DNA of 64,000 bases from Helicobacter sp. 'house sparrow 1' (GCF_900199585.1 NZ_FZQY01000004.1:248001-312000), one strand, 5' to 3'. Counted from the stretch's first letter, positions 46,833 to 55,078 are shown. Notes: a model not told the origin generated them from the sequence alone. Program-made: numbers and translations.

Positions 46833-47516
46833 ATGTTTAGCTTTTTAGAAAAAAATCCATTCTTTTTTACAGTAGCATTTTTAGCTGTTTTTTCGGTTGC
46901 AGGTATCGTGGAGGTTTTGCCAGATTTTACAAAATCTGCACGACCAATTGAGGGGCTAAAACCTTATTCTGTTTTAGAAACTGCAGGAAGACAGGTTTAT
47001 ATTAAAGAGGGATGCTATAACTGTCATTCTCAACTTATCCGAGCATTTCCATCTGAAGTTGATAGATATGGTGCTTATAGCTTAAGTGGTGAATATGCTT
47101 ATGATAGACCTTTCTTATGGGGTTCAAAGAGAACAGGTCCAGATTTACATCGTGTTGGCGATAGTAGGAGTACGGATTGGCATGATAATCATATGTGGGA
47201 ACCAAAGGATATAGTACCTAATTCTATTATGCCTGCCTATAAACATTTGTATGTGAAGAATAGTGATTTTGAGACAGCCTATGCTGAAGCTTTTACACAA
47301 AAGAAAGTTTTTAATGTGCCTTATGATGTTGAGGGTGGAGTAAAGCTTGGTGATATAAATGAGGCAAGAGAGCTTTTTATGAAAGAAGCAGAAGAAGTTG
47401 TTGCTGATATGAAGAATCAAGAAGTTAAAGAGGCCTTTAAAAGAGGTGAAGTCAAAGAAATTGTTGCTTTAATTGCTTATTTGAATTATCTTGGACAAAA
47501 AAGGATATCAAAGTAA
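46833..47516 (+). CDS. ccoO: cbb3-type cytochrome c oxidase monoheme subunit II
   Basis: Membrane-anchored c-type cytochrome (227 aa). One N-terminal membrane helix (FFFTVAFLAVFSVAGIVEVLP) is followed by the heme site CYNCH near residue 63 in the family context YIKEGCYNCHSQLIR, then GPDLHRVG and SIMPAY with the methionine ligand. It passes electrons from CcoP to CcoN. It follows ccoN after 11 bases behind an AAGGAGG ribosome binding site. Confidence 0.97.
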   Translation: MFSFLEKNPFFFTVAFLAVFSVAGIVEVLPDFTKSARPIEGLKPYSVLETAGRQVYIKEGCYNCHSQLIRAFPSEVDRYGAYSLSGEYAYDRPFLWGSKRTGPDLHRVGDSRSTDWHDNHMWEPKDIVPNSIMPAYKHLYVKNSDFETAYAEAFTQKKVFNVPYDVEGGVKLGDINEARELFMKEAEEVVADMKNQEVKEAFKRGEVKEIVALIAYLNYLGQKRISK

Positions 47517-47530
47517 TAAGGTGTTGAGTT

Positions 47531-47722
47531 ATGTATGATCTAAGTTTTATACAGGGGATTGCTTATTTTGTAATTACAATTTTACTTGTGATATTTCTCT
47601 ATAGTTATATTTTTAGCATTTACAGAAGAGAAAAAATGGGTAAGCAAGACTATGAGCGCTATGCAAATCTTGCTTTGAAAGATAACTTAACTGATGAATT
47701 AGTAGAGGAAAGAAAGAAGTAA
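47531..47722 (+). CDS. ccoQ: cbb3 oxidase small subunit CcoQ
   Basis: 63 aa with a single membrane helix (IAYFVITILLVIFLYSYIFSIYR) and a charged C-terminus that contains ERYANLALKDNLTDE. In the CcoQ position between ccoO and ccoP. CcoQ stabilises the oxidase complex in other bacteria. Confidence 0.9.
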   Translation: MYDLSFIQGIAYFVITILLVIFLYSYIFSIYRREKMGKQDYERYANLALKDNLTDELVEERKK

Positions 47723-47732
47723 AGGAGTAAAT

Positions 47733-48596
47733 ATGGGATGGCTTGATGATAAAGTTAATTTAATAGCTTTAATTGGTGCAGTTGCAATTTTATTTTTAAC
47801 GATGTTTTTTACATCCTATTATATTAGGAAAATGCGAGACAGCAAAGCAGAAGGTAAGCTCAAGGAGCACGGATGGGATGGTATTGCAGAGTTTGCAAAT
47901 GATATTCCTATAGGATGGGTTGTTGGGTTTATTGTAATCATTATTTGGGGGTTGTGGTATGTATTTTTAGGCTATCCACTTAATTCTTACTCTCAACTTG
48001 GGGAGTATAATTTAGATAGACAGGAATATAATCAAAAATTTGAAGATAAGTGGAAAAACCTTTCACAAGATGATATGGTAAAAATGGGTCAGAGCATTTT
48101 TTTGGTGAAGTGCTCACAGTGCCATGGAGTAAATGCCGAAGGAATTAGTGGAAGAGCTCAAAATCTTACTAGGTGGGGTAAATATCAAGGTATTGAGGAT
48201 ACAATTCATCACGGTAGTAGTGGTTTAGAATATCTTGCAGGAGAAATGCCAGCAGTTGATATGAATCCAGAAGATGCTAAGATTGTTTCTCAATATGTAA
48301 TGTCAGCAATTTCTGATTTGCATATGAAATTTGATGGTTTGGATATCAAAAAAGGAAAAGAGCTTTGGGATAGCGCTTCTTGTTCTTCTTGTCATGGTGA
48401 AGATGGAAAAGGATTAGATGGTTTAGCAGTAGATCTTACAAAATATGGAACTACAGAGTTTTTGAAAGAAATATTGGCAAAAGGAAAAAAAGGACATATC
48501 GGTAAAATGCCATCTTTTGATTATGCAAAATTTAGCGATATACAAATTAAAGCATTAAATGCTTATATAAATTCTTTGCAGCCACTTGATGAGTAA
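47733..48596 (+). CDS. ccoP: cbb3-type cytochrome c oxidase diheme subunit III
   Basis: 287 aa. Two N-terminal membrane segments (residues ~10-30 and ~62-80) precede two cytochrome c domains with heme sites CSQCH near residue 129 and CSSCH near 217, plus methionine ligands in GEMPAVD and GKMPSF. It accepts electrons from soluble cytochrome c or the bc1 complex. It starts 10 bases after ccoQ behind AAAGGAG. Confidence 0.97.
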   Translation: MGWLDDKVNLIALIGAVAILFLTMFFTSYYIRKMRDSKAEGKLKEHGWDGIAEFANDIPIGWVVGFIVIIIWGLWYVFLGYPLNSYSQLGEYNLDRQEYNQKFEDKWKNLSQDDMVKMGQSIFLVKCSQCHGVNAEGISGRAQNLTRWGKYQGIEDTIHHGSSGLEYLAGEMPAVDMNPEDAKIVSQYVMSAISDLHMKFDGLDIKKGKELWDSASCSSCHGEDGKGLDGLAVDLTKYGTTEFLKEILAKGKKGHIGKMPSFDYAKFSDIQIKALNAYINSLQPLDE

Positions 48597-48609
48597 AAAG
48601 GAGATTTAA

Positions 48610-48810
48610 ATGAATAGATTATTTGGATTAAATGGATTGCTTGGACTTTTGATTGCAGTAGCTTTGGTTATAGGAATTGTGATTGTTCTTGGATATATTG
48701 GAGTGAATATTCAACAAAGAGAGGCTAATAATTATTATAGCCTTGATATTGGTGCTATTGAGATGAAAGATGCTAAAAATTCTCAGCATTACAAATTAAC
48801 CAAGGAGTAA
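48610..48810 (+). CDS. DUF4006-like small membrane protein in the cco operon
   Basis: 66 aa with one long membrane helix (LLGLLIAVALVIGIVIVLGYIGV) and a polar tail with REANNYYSLD. The sequence and place directly after ccoP match the DUF4006 family of Campylobacterota (from memory). It is preceded by AAAGGAG. A role in oxidase assembly or stability is plausible by position only. Confidence 0.8.
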   Translation: MNRLFGLNGLLGLLIAVALVIGIVIVLGYIGVNIQQREANNYYSLDIGAIEMKDAKNSQHYKLTKE

Positions 48811-48812
48811 GG

Positions 48813-48917
48813 ATGAAATTTACAAAAATAGAAATCATCTTAGCGTGTCTAATTGTTCTTATGATAGTTGGTTCTTTAATTATTCCATTGATTTCAAATC
48901 TTTTATTTGTGGTGTAA
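48813..48917 (+). CDS. Small single-helix membrane protein (34 aa) in the cco operon
   Basis: A frame of 34 codons with ATG at 48813, preceded by AAGGAGTAAGG at good spacing. It begins MKFTKIEIILACLIVLM and is almost entirely one membrane helix with a short charged N-terminus. It lies 2 bases after the DUF4006-like stop and a few bases before the next gene, so it fits the reading pattern of this operon. No family recognised. Confidence 0.65.
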   Translation: MKFTKIEIILACLIVLMIVGSLIIPLISNLLFVV

Positions 48918-48923
48918 TTTTTG

Positions 48924-49517
48924 ATGCTTTTTTTTAAAAGGTTGGTCTTAGTTTTTTGTATACCTCTTTTTATATTTGGGGATGATTTTGTTATTGGGGA
49001 TAGGGAGTTGATTAATCAAAAAACCTTTGACCTGATTAACAAAATTGGGGGAGAACTTTTTCAAAAGACAAAGATTTCTACCTATGTTTTACTACAAAAT
49101 GAGAGCTTTTCTAGGGAAGAAAGACGACAATATTTGAAACAAGTTTCTCAAAATCTTCATTCCCCATTTGCTCTTATCTATTTTTTTAAGCAAGATAAAA
49201 AGATAAATTTTTTGTTTACACAGGACTTGGAGGATCTAGTAGATGCTGATGAAATCTATAAAGATTATATTGTTCCTTTTTTGCCTGTAAAAAAATCTGA
49301 CATCTTGGATCAAAGTAGGATTTCTACGATTGTTTTAAATGGATATATTCATCTAGTGGATACTTTAGCAGATATAAAGGGTGTAAAAATATCTAGTAAT
49401 ATTGTAGATAAACAGGGAGAGGCACTTGCAAAGGTAGCAACAATTGCAATAAAAGTTATGTTGTTTATTCTATTGGCTTTTATTGTATGGTTTTATATAA
49501 TTAGGAGAAAGCGTTGA
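48924..49517 (+). CDS. Membrane-anchored periplasmic protein of unknown function (HP0149-like)
   Basis: 198 aa or one fewer. A signal peptide (LVLVFCIPLFIFG) is followed by a soluble domain with TYVLLQNESFSREERRQYLKQV and FALIYFFKQDKKINFLF, and a C-terminal membrane helix (IAIKVMLFILLAFIVWFYII) with basic end RRKR. The topology resembles the TPM (YgcG-like) proteins, but the resemblance is weak. The same place after the cco genes is held by HP0149 in H. pylori (from memory). It overlaps the FixH-like gene. Confidence 0.7.
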   Translation: MLFFKRLVLVFCIPLFIFGDDFVIGDRELINQKTFDLINKIGGELFQKTKISTYVLLQNESFSREERRQYLKQVSQNLHSPFALIYFFKQDKKINFLFTQDLEDLVDADEIYKDYIVPFLPVKKSDILDQSRISTIVLNGYIHLVDTLADIKGVKISSNIVDKQGEALAKVATIAIKVMLFILLAFIVWFYIIRRKR

Positions 49518-50083
49518 AAAAGACTTTCTGGCCGTTTGGGATTTTGCTTATCATATTATTTGGTATTTGTCTTTTGGTAGCTTTGGTATATATTTCTTTA
49601 ATCCAACCTAATTTAAATGATAATTCTTATATGCAAAAGTATCGAGATGTTGATAAAAATATCAATGTTTTACTTGAAGATAGCAAGATATTTTTAGATG
49701 CTTATGAAGCTTATCTAAGTGTTGATACTCAGGTGTATGAAAAAGATAAGTTACTGCCTCCTTATCTCATTAGGGCTAAAAAGATTGGTGAAACATCTTT
49801 GGATGATAGTCTTGGAATGCAAAATAAGCTTTATTTTTCCCTTGTCCCAAAACAAGATCAAATACAAATAAAAATTCTTCAGTATCAGGTATTTGCAACT
49901 CGTTATTATGATAAAGACTATAATAATCGAGCAGATTTACTAATTCAAGCATCACAACTCCAATCTTTTGATTTTAATCCAACAAAACAGGGACGCTATA
50001 AGATAATAGTGGAGATTACCTTTTTATACAACCAAAGAGAATCTAAGGTTTTTTTACAGAGGGATTTTATTGTTAAAAACTAA
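49514..50083 (+). CDS. FixH/CcoH-like cbb3 oxidase assembly protein
   Basis: 189 aa with an N-terminal helix directly after KKTFWPFGI, the wording typical of FixH proteins, which help insert copper or assemble cbb3 oxidase. The periplasmic domain includes QNKLYFSLVPKQDQIQIKILQYQVFATRYYD and ends in a beta-rich part. TTG start overlapping the previous gene by four bases. Its end overlaps the first pseudopilin gene by 14 bases. Confidence 0.7.
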   Translation: MKKTFWPFGILLIILFGICLLVALVYISLIQPNLNDNSYMQKYRDVDKNINVLLEDSKIFLDAYEAYLSVDTQVYEKDKLLPPYLIRAKKIGETSLDDSLGMQNKLYFSLVPKQDQIQIKILQYQVFATRYYDKDYNNRADLLIQASQLQSFDFNPTKQGRYKIIVEITFLYNQRESKVFLQRDFIVKN

Positions 50084-50363
50084 TGCATTTATTATTCCAG
50101 AGCTTCTTTTGGCTATATCTCTTATTTTCTTTTGTCTTTATTTATTCTCTAATTTTTCTAAGCAATATAACATCTCATTAAAATATATTAATCATCTTCA
50201 AAATATTACTAAGGCACAAGTTGCATTGATTAAAAAGCAAGATGTTTTAGAGATCCCAATACAATTGCAAACAAAAAATCTTATCTGTGAGGCAATACTT
50301 ATAAAAAATCATCCAAATTCAAGCGTGATTTTTCAGAGCTATGAAGTACAAGAATGTAGATGA
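50070..50363 (+). CDS. Pseudopilin-like protein 1 (GspI/PilV-type position)
   Basis: 97 aa starting at TTG. The N-terminus MLKTNA is followed by FIIPELLLAISLIFFCLYLF, which matches a type IV prepilin cut between Ala and Phe, with Glu at mature position 5 and a long hydrophobic helix. A small globular domain with one pair of Cys (ICEAI...QECR) follows. It resembles a minor pseudopilin. The -1 residue is Ala rather than Gly. It overlaps the next gene by an ATGA junction. Confidence 0.65.
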   Translation: MLKTNAFIIPELLLAISLIFFCLYLFSNFSKQYNISLKYINHLQNITKAQVALIKKQDVLEIPIQLQTKNLICEAILIKNHPNSSVIFQSYEVQECR

Positions 50364-50758
50364 GGGCTTTTATACTTTTAGAATTTATTTTTGGAATCTT
50401 GATTTTAGGAATTATAAGTATAGTTTGTGCAAAATTGCTTTTACAGCTTAAGCAAAAAGAAATCTTTACACAAAATTTTACTCAACAAAATATACAAATA
50501 CAAAATACATTGTTACAAATTACTAATATTTTAGCAGAGGCACAAGATATACAGATAAAAGATAATGGCTTATTTTTTCTTCAGGATAATTTAAAGCATC
50601 AAATTCTAATGAAAGGGCAAAGGGTATTATTTGATGAAGTAATCTTATTGGATTTTGTAGAAGAGTTTTTAGTCAAGATATTTCAAACAAATCTTTTGCT
50701 TAAAATTTGTATGAGTAAAATCTGTCTAGAAAAAGTAATTCTGCAGTATGGAGATTAA
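50360..50758 (+). CDS. Pseudopilin-like protein 2 (GspJ/PilW-type position)
   Basis: 132 aa. The start MRA followed by FILLEFIFGILILGIISIV is a strong prepilin signature: cleavage before Phe, Glu at mature position 5, and a continuous hydrophobic helix. The rest is a soluble domain with QNTLLQITNILAEAQDIQIKDNGLFFLQDNL, typical of minor pilins of the GspJ/PilW kind. The -1 residue is Ala. The gene order I-J-K is suggested by the following protein. Confidence 0.7.
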   Translation: MRAFILLEFIFGILILGIISIVCAKLLLQLKQKEIFTQNFTQQNIQIQNTLLQITNILAEAQDIQIKDNGLFFLQDNLKHQILMKGQRVLFDEVILLDFVEEFLVKIFQTNLLLKICMSKICLEKVILQYGD

Positions 50759-50760
50759 AT

Positions 50761-51138
50761 ATGAAGGCTTATGGAATGGTATATGCCTTATTGCTTTTAT
50801 TGGCAGTGACCTTTTCAAGCCAAATTGTTTTAAAGTATTTTGGAGCAAGTCTTGATGTTGGGAGTAATTTTTATGGGAGTTTGCAGAATGAAATTTATAT
50901 GAAAAATGTTTATGAAATTGCTAAAAAATGTTTAGAAAAATATGATTTTAATTTGTGTTGGGAAGATGAGATGGTATTTGATCATTTTAGTGCAAGTTAT
51001 AGACTTTTTGAACAAGAGGATTCTTATAAAATAGAGATTGTCCTATTGCATAAAAATCCTAGAAATTTACATATAATAAGAAGTTTTACAAATAAAATAA
51101 TAAAGAAACAAGATGCAAGATTTATTAACCCAGTGTAA
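50761..51138 (+). CDS. Pseudopilin-like protein 3 (GspK/PilX-type position)
   Basis: 125 aa. MKAYG then MVYALLLLLAVTFSSQIVL forms a prepilin-like start with Gly at -1 but without the Glu at position 5. This lack of Glu5 is characteristic of GspK-type tip pseudopilins. A soluble domain with Cys pair (AKKCLEKYDFNLCWED) follows. It starts 2 bases after the preceding stop and overlaps the ATPase gene by 26 bases. Confidence 0.6.
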   Translation: MKAYGMVYALLLLLAVTFSSQIVLKYFGASLDVGSNFYGSLQNEIYMKNVYEIAKKCLEKYDFNLCWEDEMVFDHFSASYRLFEQEDSYKIEIVLLHKNPRNLHIIRSFTNKIIKKQDARFINPV

Positions 51139-52063
51139 TGACTTTCTAAAAGATGGGGTTAGCGACATCTATATCCACACAAATCAAAATTTGATATATA
51201 AGCTACAAGGAAAGCTGTTAGAGGGGCAATTTATCAGCAAGGAAACAATTGAGAATTTTATACAAACTCATCTTTCTTGTTTTCAAAAAGAAGCTTTTTA
51301 TCAAGGAAAAGAGCAGGACCTTGGTATCAAACATAAGCAATATTTTATTAGGATGCACCTATTTTTATCACAAAACAATCCCGCATTGATTTTGCGCTTA
51401 CTCCCCCAAAAAATTATTGATGTTTTACATTATCAGGAGTTTTTAGGTTTTAAGAATCTCTTAGATCAAAAAGGTCTAATTCTAATTACTGGAGCTACAG
51501 GGAGTGGAAAAACAACAACTGCAAATGCATTGCTTCATTATATCAATACTAATTTTTCTAGACATATAGTTTGTGTTGAAGATCCAATAGAATTTATGCA
51601 CAATAATCAAAAAAGTTGTTTTACTTATAGAGAAGTAGGAAAGGATACAGAAAGTTTTCAGAGTGGAATTATTAGTGCAATGAGACAAGATCCAGATGTA
51701 ATTTTTGTAGGAGAATTAAGAGAGAAAGAAGCAATTCTTTCTGCCCTCCTTGCTTCTAAGACAGGGCATCTTGTGATTGCTACAATTCATGGTAAGGACA
51801 GCACAAGCGCATTGATGAGGTTTTTAAATACTAGTAATGAGAAATCAGATGAGATTGCAGAGAGTTTATTGGCTATCGTTGCTCAGCAAAAACTAGAAAA
51901 TCAAAAATTTATTTTTGAAGTATTATTAGCCAATCATGCAGTTAAAACTTTAATAAAAGAGCAAAAATTTCATCAAATCCAAAATCAAATTTTTTTATCT
52001 CAAGTAGATGGTATGGTAAGCTTTCAAAAAAGTTTGGAATTGTCTAATAAGAGGGAGTTGTAG
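51113..52063 (+). CDS. PilT-like secretion/retraction ATPase
   Basis: 316 aa cytoplasmic ATPase of the PilT/GspE superfamily. Walker A GATGSGKTTT is at 127-136, the Asp box VEDPIEF at 156-162, a Walker B region DPDVIFVGELRE at 194-205, and the His box GHLVIATIHGKDS near 219-231. The PilT retraction signature AIRAEL is absent; the region reads LLAIVAQQKL. It overlaps a pseudopilin-like gene and the WecA-like gene, so it probably drives that pseudopilin set. Retraction versus assembly cannot be told. Confidence 0.85.
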   Translation: MQDLLTQCNDFLKDGVSDIYIHTNQNLIYKLQGKLLEGQFISKETIENFIQTHLSCFQKEAFYQGKEQDLGIKHKQYFIRMHLFLSQNNPALILRLLPQKIIDVLHYQEFLGFKNLLDQKGLILITGATGSGKTTTANALLHYINTNFSRHIVCVEDPIEFMHNNQKSCFTYREVGKDTESFQSGIISAMRQDPDVIFVGELREKEAILSALLASKTGHLVIATIHGKDSTSALMRFLNTSNEKSDEIAESLLAIVAQQKLENQKFIFEVLLANHAVKTLIKEQKFHQIQNQIFLSQVDGMVSFQKSLELSNKREL

Positions 52064-53061
52064 TGTCAAAAAATCTTATTTTTGTTATTTTTTTAGCTTC
52101 ATATTTTATTTCTCTGTGTTGCATCTTTCTTGCTAAAAGGGCACAAATTGGAGTGGATTCTATTCATAGTAATTCACCTCAAAAAATGCATTTGAAGAAT
52201 ACCTCAAGAATAGGCGGTCTGAGTATTTTTATTACTTTTGTGTTGGGTTATTTTATATTTTTTTATCAAGAGGATATTATCTTTACAATTATTGGTCTTT
52301 GTTTTGTTTTTATGGGGGGATTTCTTGAAGATTTGAAGGGGACTATGAAACCTATCAAACGCCTTTTGATTCAAAGTGTTGGAGTTATGGTAATGCTTCT
52401 TGATAATCTTGGGATCATTTATAATCTTGAACCTTTAATTGTATTGCCTTGGACTATGGCTATTGTTTTTAGTATTTTTGGCATTGTTGGAGTTTGTAAT
52501 GCGTTAAATATTATTGATGGTTTAAATGGTTTGGCAAGTGGTGTTGCTATGATTGTTTTGGGTGCTATTGCATTTGTAAGCAGGGATATTAATGGTTTTG
52601 TTTTTATATTTTGTATTTTAGCAATTGCAGGAACTCTTGGATTTTTTATTCTAAATTTCCCTTTTGGTAGGATTTTTTTGGGAGATGGAGGGGCATATTT
52701 TTTGGGCGCATTAATTGGAATTTTATTGGCTATATTGAGTAATAATGGGATTAGTGCTTGGTTTGGTTTGAGTGTGATGATTTATCCAGTATGGGAAGTT
52801 TTGTATTCAATTTTTCGAAGAAAATTAGATGGAAAAAAAGCAATGCAACCAGATAGCTTGCATTTACACTCTTTGGTGTTTAAAATTTTGAAAAATAATG
52901 CATTGAGTGGATTTGTTATTCTTTTTGGGTATGGAATCTATGTTATTTGTGTATTAAGTCTTGCAAAGACTGCAAATGATTTTATTATTGCTTCTTTATG
53001 CTTTATTTTGTTTTATAGCATCATATATAAAAGCTTAAGATTGTATTTATCAAAAAGGTGA
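52063..53061 (+). CDS. wecA: WecA-like undecaprenyl-phosphate sugar-1-phosphate transferase
   Basis: 332 aa with about ten membrane segments. It belongs to the MraY/WecA superfamily: FLEDLKGTMKP near residue 90, the catalytic NIIDGLNGLASG near 150, GRIFLGDGGAYFLGALIG near 205, and the C-terminal HLHS motif near 268. The length and the HLHS motif favour a GlcNAc/GalNAc-1-phosphate transferase starting O-antigen or similar glycans over MraY, which is separately present at 60.5 kb. GTG start overlapping the PilT-like stop. Confidence 0.88.
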   Translation: MSKNLIFVIFLASYFISLCCIFLAKRAQIGVDSIHSNSPQKMHLKNTSRIGGLSIFITFVLGYFIFFYQEDIIFTIIGLCFVFMGGFLEDLKGTMKPIKRLLIQSVGVMVMLLDNLGIIYNLEPLIVLPWTMAIVFSIFGIVGVCNALNIIDGLNGLASGVAMIVLGAIAFVSRDINGFVFIFCILAIAGTLGFFILNFPFGRIFLGDGGAYFLGALIGILLAILSNNGISAWFGLSVMIYPVWEVLYSIFRRKLDGKKAMQPDSLHLHSLVFKILKNNALSGFVILFGYGIYVICVLSLAKTANDFIIASLCFILFYSIIYKSLRLYLSKR

Positions 53062-53498
53062 TATGAGTAATAGGCTAAAACTGTAAGATAGTTTATTTTT
53101 TTGTTTGTTAGAACTCTATGATGTGAGCACTGATACACAAATAAACACTTTCTAAGATTACTAAAAGATTGTTGGCAACCTATGCCTTGGTTTCTCTTGA
53201 ATTGCAACTGGGGAATGGGTTGCAAACTATAGCATTTCTCTTCTCAAAAGTTTTAAGATAGTGTGAATAAGAGCTTATAAAATGGTGAGTATGGATGATT
53301 TTAGATTCATCTAAAAAAGAACCAGTGTTGCTTTCTCAAGCTTTTTTACAAGTGTGGTGATGGTTAGGTTGATGGGGTATTAATGAAGTTATAGAAGAAT
53401 ATTTAATAGACTTGGGTAATCCAAGTCTATTATGCAGGAATTAAATATTCTTTTGTTGGATTTTGCTTCTTATTAGAGATTCTTATGAGCGCTCTACT
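53062..53498. other. Gene-empty interval between wecA-like and an outer-membrane protein gene
   Basis: About 430 bases with no convincing gene. Short frames here lack ribosome binding sites and have no recognisable product. The only clear structure is an inverted repeat at 53397-53450. The interval lies between two convergent genes. Confidence 0.6.
53397..53450. repeat. Long imperfect inverted repeat between convergent genes
   Basis: The inner hairpin has perfect 9-base arms TAGACTTGG and CCAAGTCTA around GTAAT. Outside it, GAATATTTAAT and ATTAAATATTC pair again, so the left arm runs 19 bases unbroken while the right arm carries a 10-base insertion. It could be a transcription terminator for the convergent genes, though no long T-run follows, or a relic of a mobile element. 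Confidence 0.55.
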
Positions 53499-54323
53499 TT
53501 AGAATCTATAAGCATAACTAACATTAAAGCTATAAAAGTAATCAAGCTTTGTTTCTATACTCATATTTTTTTTCCCTTCTCCTCTAGTATCAAAGAAGGA
53601 GTTATTGTTCTTTGATTTTCCAAAGACTTTATTAAAACTAAAGCCCCAGCTGATTTGATGCTTATCAAAAAAATAATAAAAACCAACTTTTGGATAAAGT
53701 AGAGAATAAGATATATTTTTATTGGAGAATTGCTTAAAAAAAGAATTGTATATTTGAGGAAAGACTGGTGAATATTCTTCCATATTGGGAATCTTAATGA
53801 GTGAGTTGATTGCATAAACAAAACTATAGCCACCCCCAACATTGAATCCAAAAGCGTGCTTATTTTTTTCAAAAATATTGAATAAAAGGTTGGTTTCTAC
53901 CCCAAAAGTTAGGGGAATGTAGTCTGTAATAAGAGTTATTTTACTATCACCCTCTGCTACTATATTGGCTGGGTAAAGGATATTTGCATTATTTTTTCTA
54001 AGCATGTGAAGATATCCTGCTCCAAAAATCCCCTTGATATCAAAACCTACTTTCTGAGATTCTCCAAAAAAATGCTGATAGCCAAAAAAGATTTTTCCAT
54101 CAAATTGGATTGGCTTAAAATCAAAGAGTGAGATTGTAAAATCAGAACCTGGAGTTGCTAGAATCATCTCTCTTGTAGAGCCATTTCCTTTTCCAAACCC
54201 ACCACTTAGCTCAAATCCCAAAATATAACCATTTTTAGAATATTGATCTGGTTTTGATTGTGCATATATTTGAGAGATTGGTATAGAAATTAGTAAGAGG
54301 ATTATTAAAATATTTTTTTTCAT
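53499..54323 (-). CDS. Outer-membrane beta-barrel protein, unassigned
   Basis: 274 aa with a signal peptide (ILIILLLISIPISQIYAQ) and alternating beta strands such as YILGFELSGGFGKGNGS, GKIFFGYQHFFGES and VGFDIKGIFGAGYLHML. The chain ends YSFNVSYAYRF with terminal Phe, as for BamA substrates. No named Helicobacter OMP family was recognised. It stands alone between gene-poor sequence and the DUF302 gene promoter region. Confidence 0.75.
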   Translation of the reverse strand: MKKNILIILLLISIPISQIYAQSKPDQYSKNGYILGFELSGGFGKGNGSTREMILATPGSDFTISLFDFKPIQFDGKIFFGYQHFFGESQKVGFDIKGIFGAGYLHMLRKNNANILYPANIVAEGDSKITLITDYIPLTFGVETNLLFNIFEKNKHAFGFNVGGGYSFVYAINSLIKIPNMEEYSPVFPQIYNSFFKQFSNKNISYSLLYPKVGFYYFFDKHQISWGFSFNKVFGKSKNNNSFFDTRGEGKKNMSIETKLDYFYSFNVSYAYRF

Positions 54324-54474
54324 TTAGTGCCTTTTATTTTTCATCTTAGCATAAATATCAAGAAATTATAAAACTAAATTTTTGATAAGAATTAATAAAA
54401 AACCAAAAATGGATATTTATTTTTGGTTTTTTGTATAGAATATAGGATTGTTTTTTTAAGATAGGAGCTAATAA

Positions 54475-54927
54475 ATGAAGAAATTTTTATTCTTTTTTGG
54501 TTCATTGTTGTTTCTTTTTGCACGAAACCAAGAACCTTACTTAATTACAAAGGAGAGCAAAGGGGATTTTAATGCGGTTTTGGAGAGGGCAATTAGAGTG
54601 TTAGATTCTAATCCTAATATCAAAATTTTTACTATTATTGATCACGCAAAAGCTGCAATAGAGCGAGATAAGGTGATGCAACCTTCTGTGGTGATTGTTT
54701 TTGGAAATCCAACAGTTGGCACGGATTTTATGAATAAGTATCCAAAATTTGCAATTCAGTTGCCTCTAAAAATGTTAATTTCTCAAGAAAAAGATAAGGT
54801 TTTTGTATCTTGCATCAATCCTATTTGGATGGCACAAGATCAAAAGATACCAATAGATGAGGATTTTATACAAAACACCAAAAAGTTTCTTAAATCTTTA
54901 ATTCAAGAAATTACATTAGAGCAGTAA
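54475..54927 (+). CDS. DUF302-family exported protein
   Basis: 150 aa with signal peptide (FLFFFGSLLFLFARN). The DUF302 pattern is clear: FNAVLERAIRVLDSNPNIKIFTIIDHAKAA, then QPSVVIVFGNPTVGTDFMNKYPKFAIQLPLKMLI. The fold binds small ligands of unknown kind, and family members often sit with metal or redox genes, which is not the case here. TAGAAT/TATAGA sequences ~40 bases upstream could be its -10 box. A strong terminator follows the gene. Confidence 0.82.
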   Translation: MKKFLFFFGSLLFLFARNQEPYLITKESKGDFNAVLERAIRVLDSNPNIKIFTIIDHAKAAIERDKVMQPSVVIVFGNPTVGTDFMNKYPKFAIQLPLKMLISQEKDKVFVSCINPIWMAQDQKIPIDEDFIQNTKKFLKSLIQEITLEQ

Positions 54928-54978
54928 TTAGGAATTTTAGATCGTTTTTTAAGAAAGTAGAATTTTTAAATCTTGGTT

Positions 54979-55009
54979 AAAAAATCTTAGGAGTCTCCTA
55001 AGATTTTTT
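54979..55009. terminator. Intrinsic terminator, probably bidirectional
   Basis: Perfect 14-base stem with arms AAAAAATCTTAGGA and TCCTAAGATTTTTT around GTC. The A-run and T-run on either side of the GC-containing core make it usable in both directions: for the DUF302 gene on + and for lon on -. Confidence 0.85.
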
Positions 55010-55078
55010 ATATGAAGAGTCAGATTTGCGAAGTCAGGTTATTTTTGATCCTAAATAAACCTTCTAAAAGATTTTTGT

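Noticed and set aside
53013-53225. 70-codon - strand frame after the WecA-like gene
   Set aside because: It overlaps the end of the WecA-like gene, lacks a ribosome binding site and has no recognisable product; the surrounding sequence looks non-coding.
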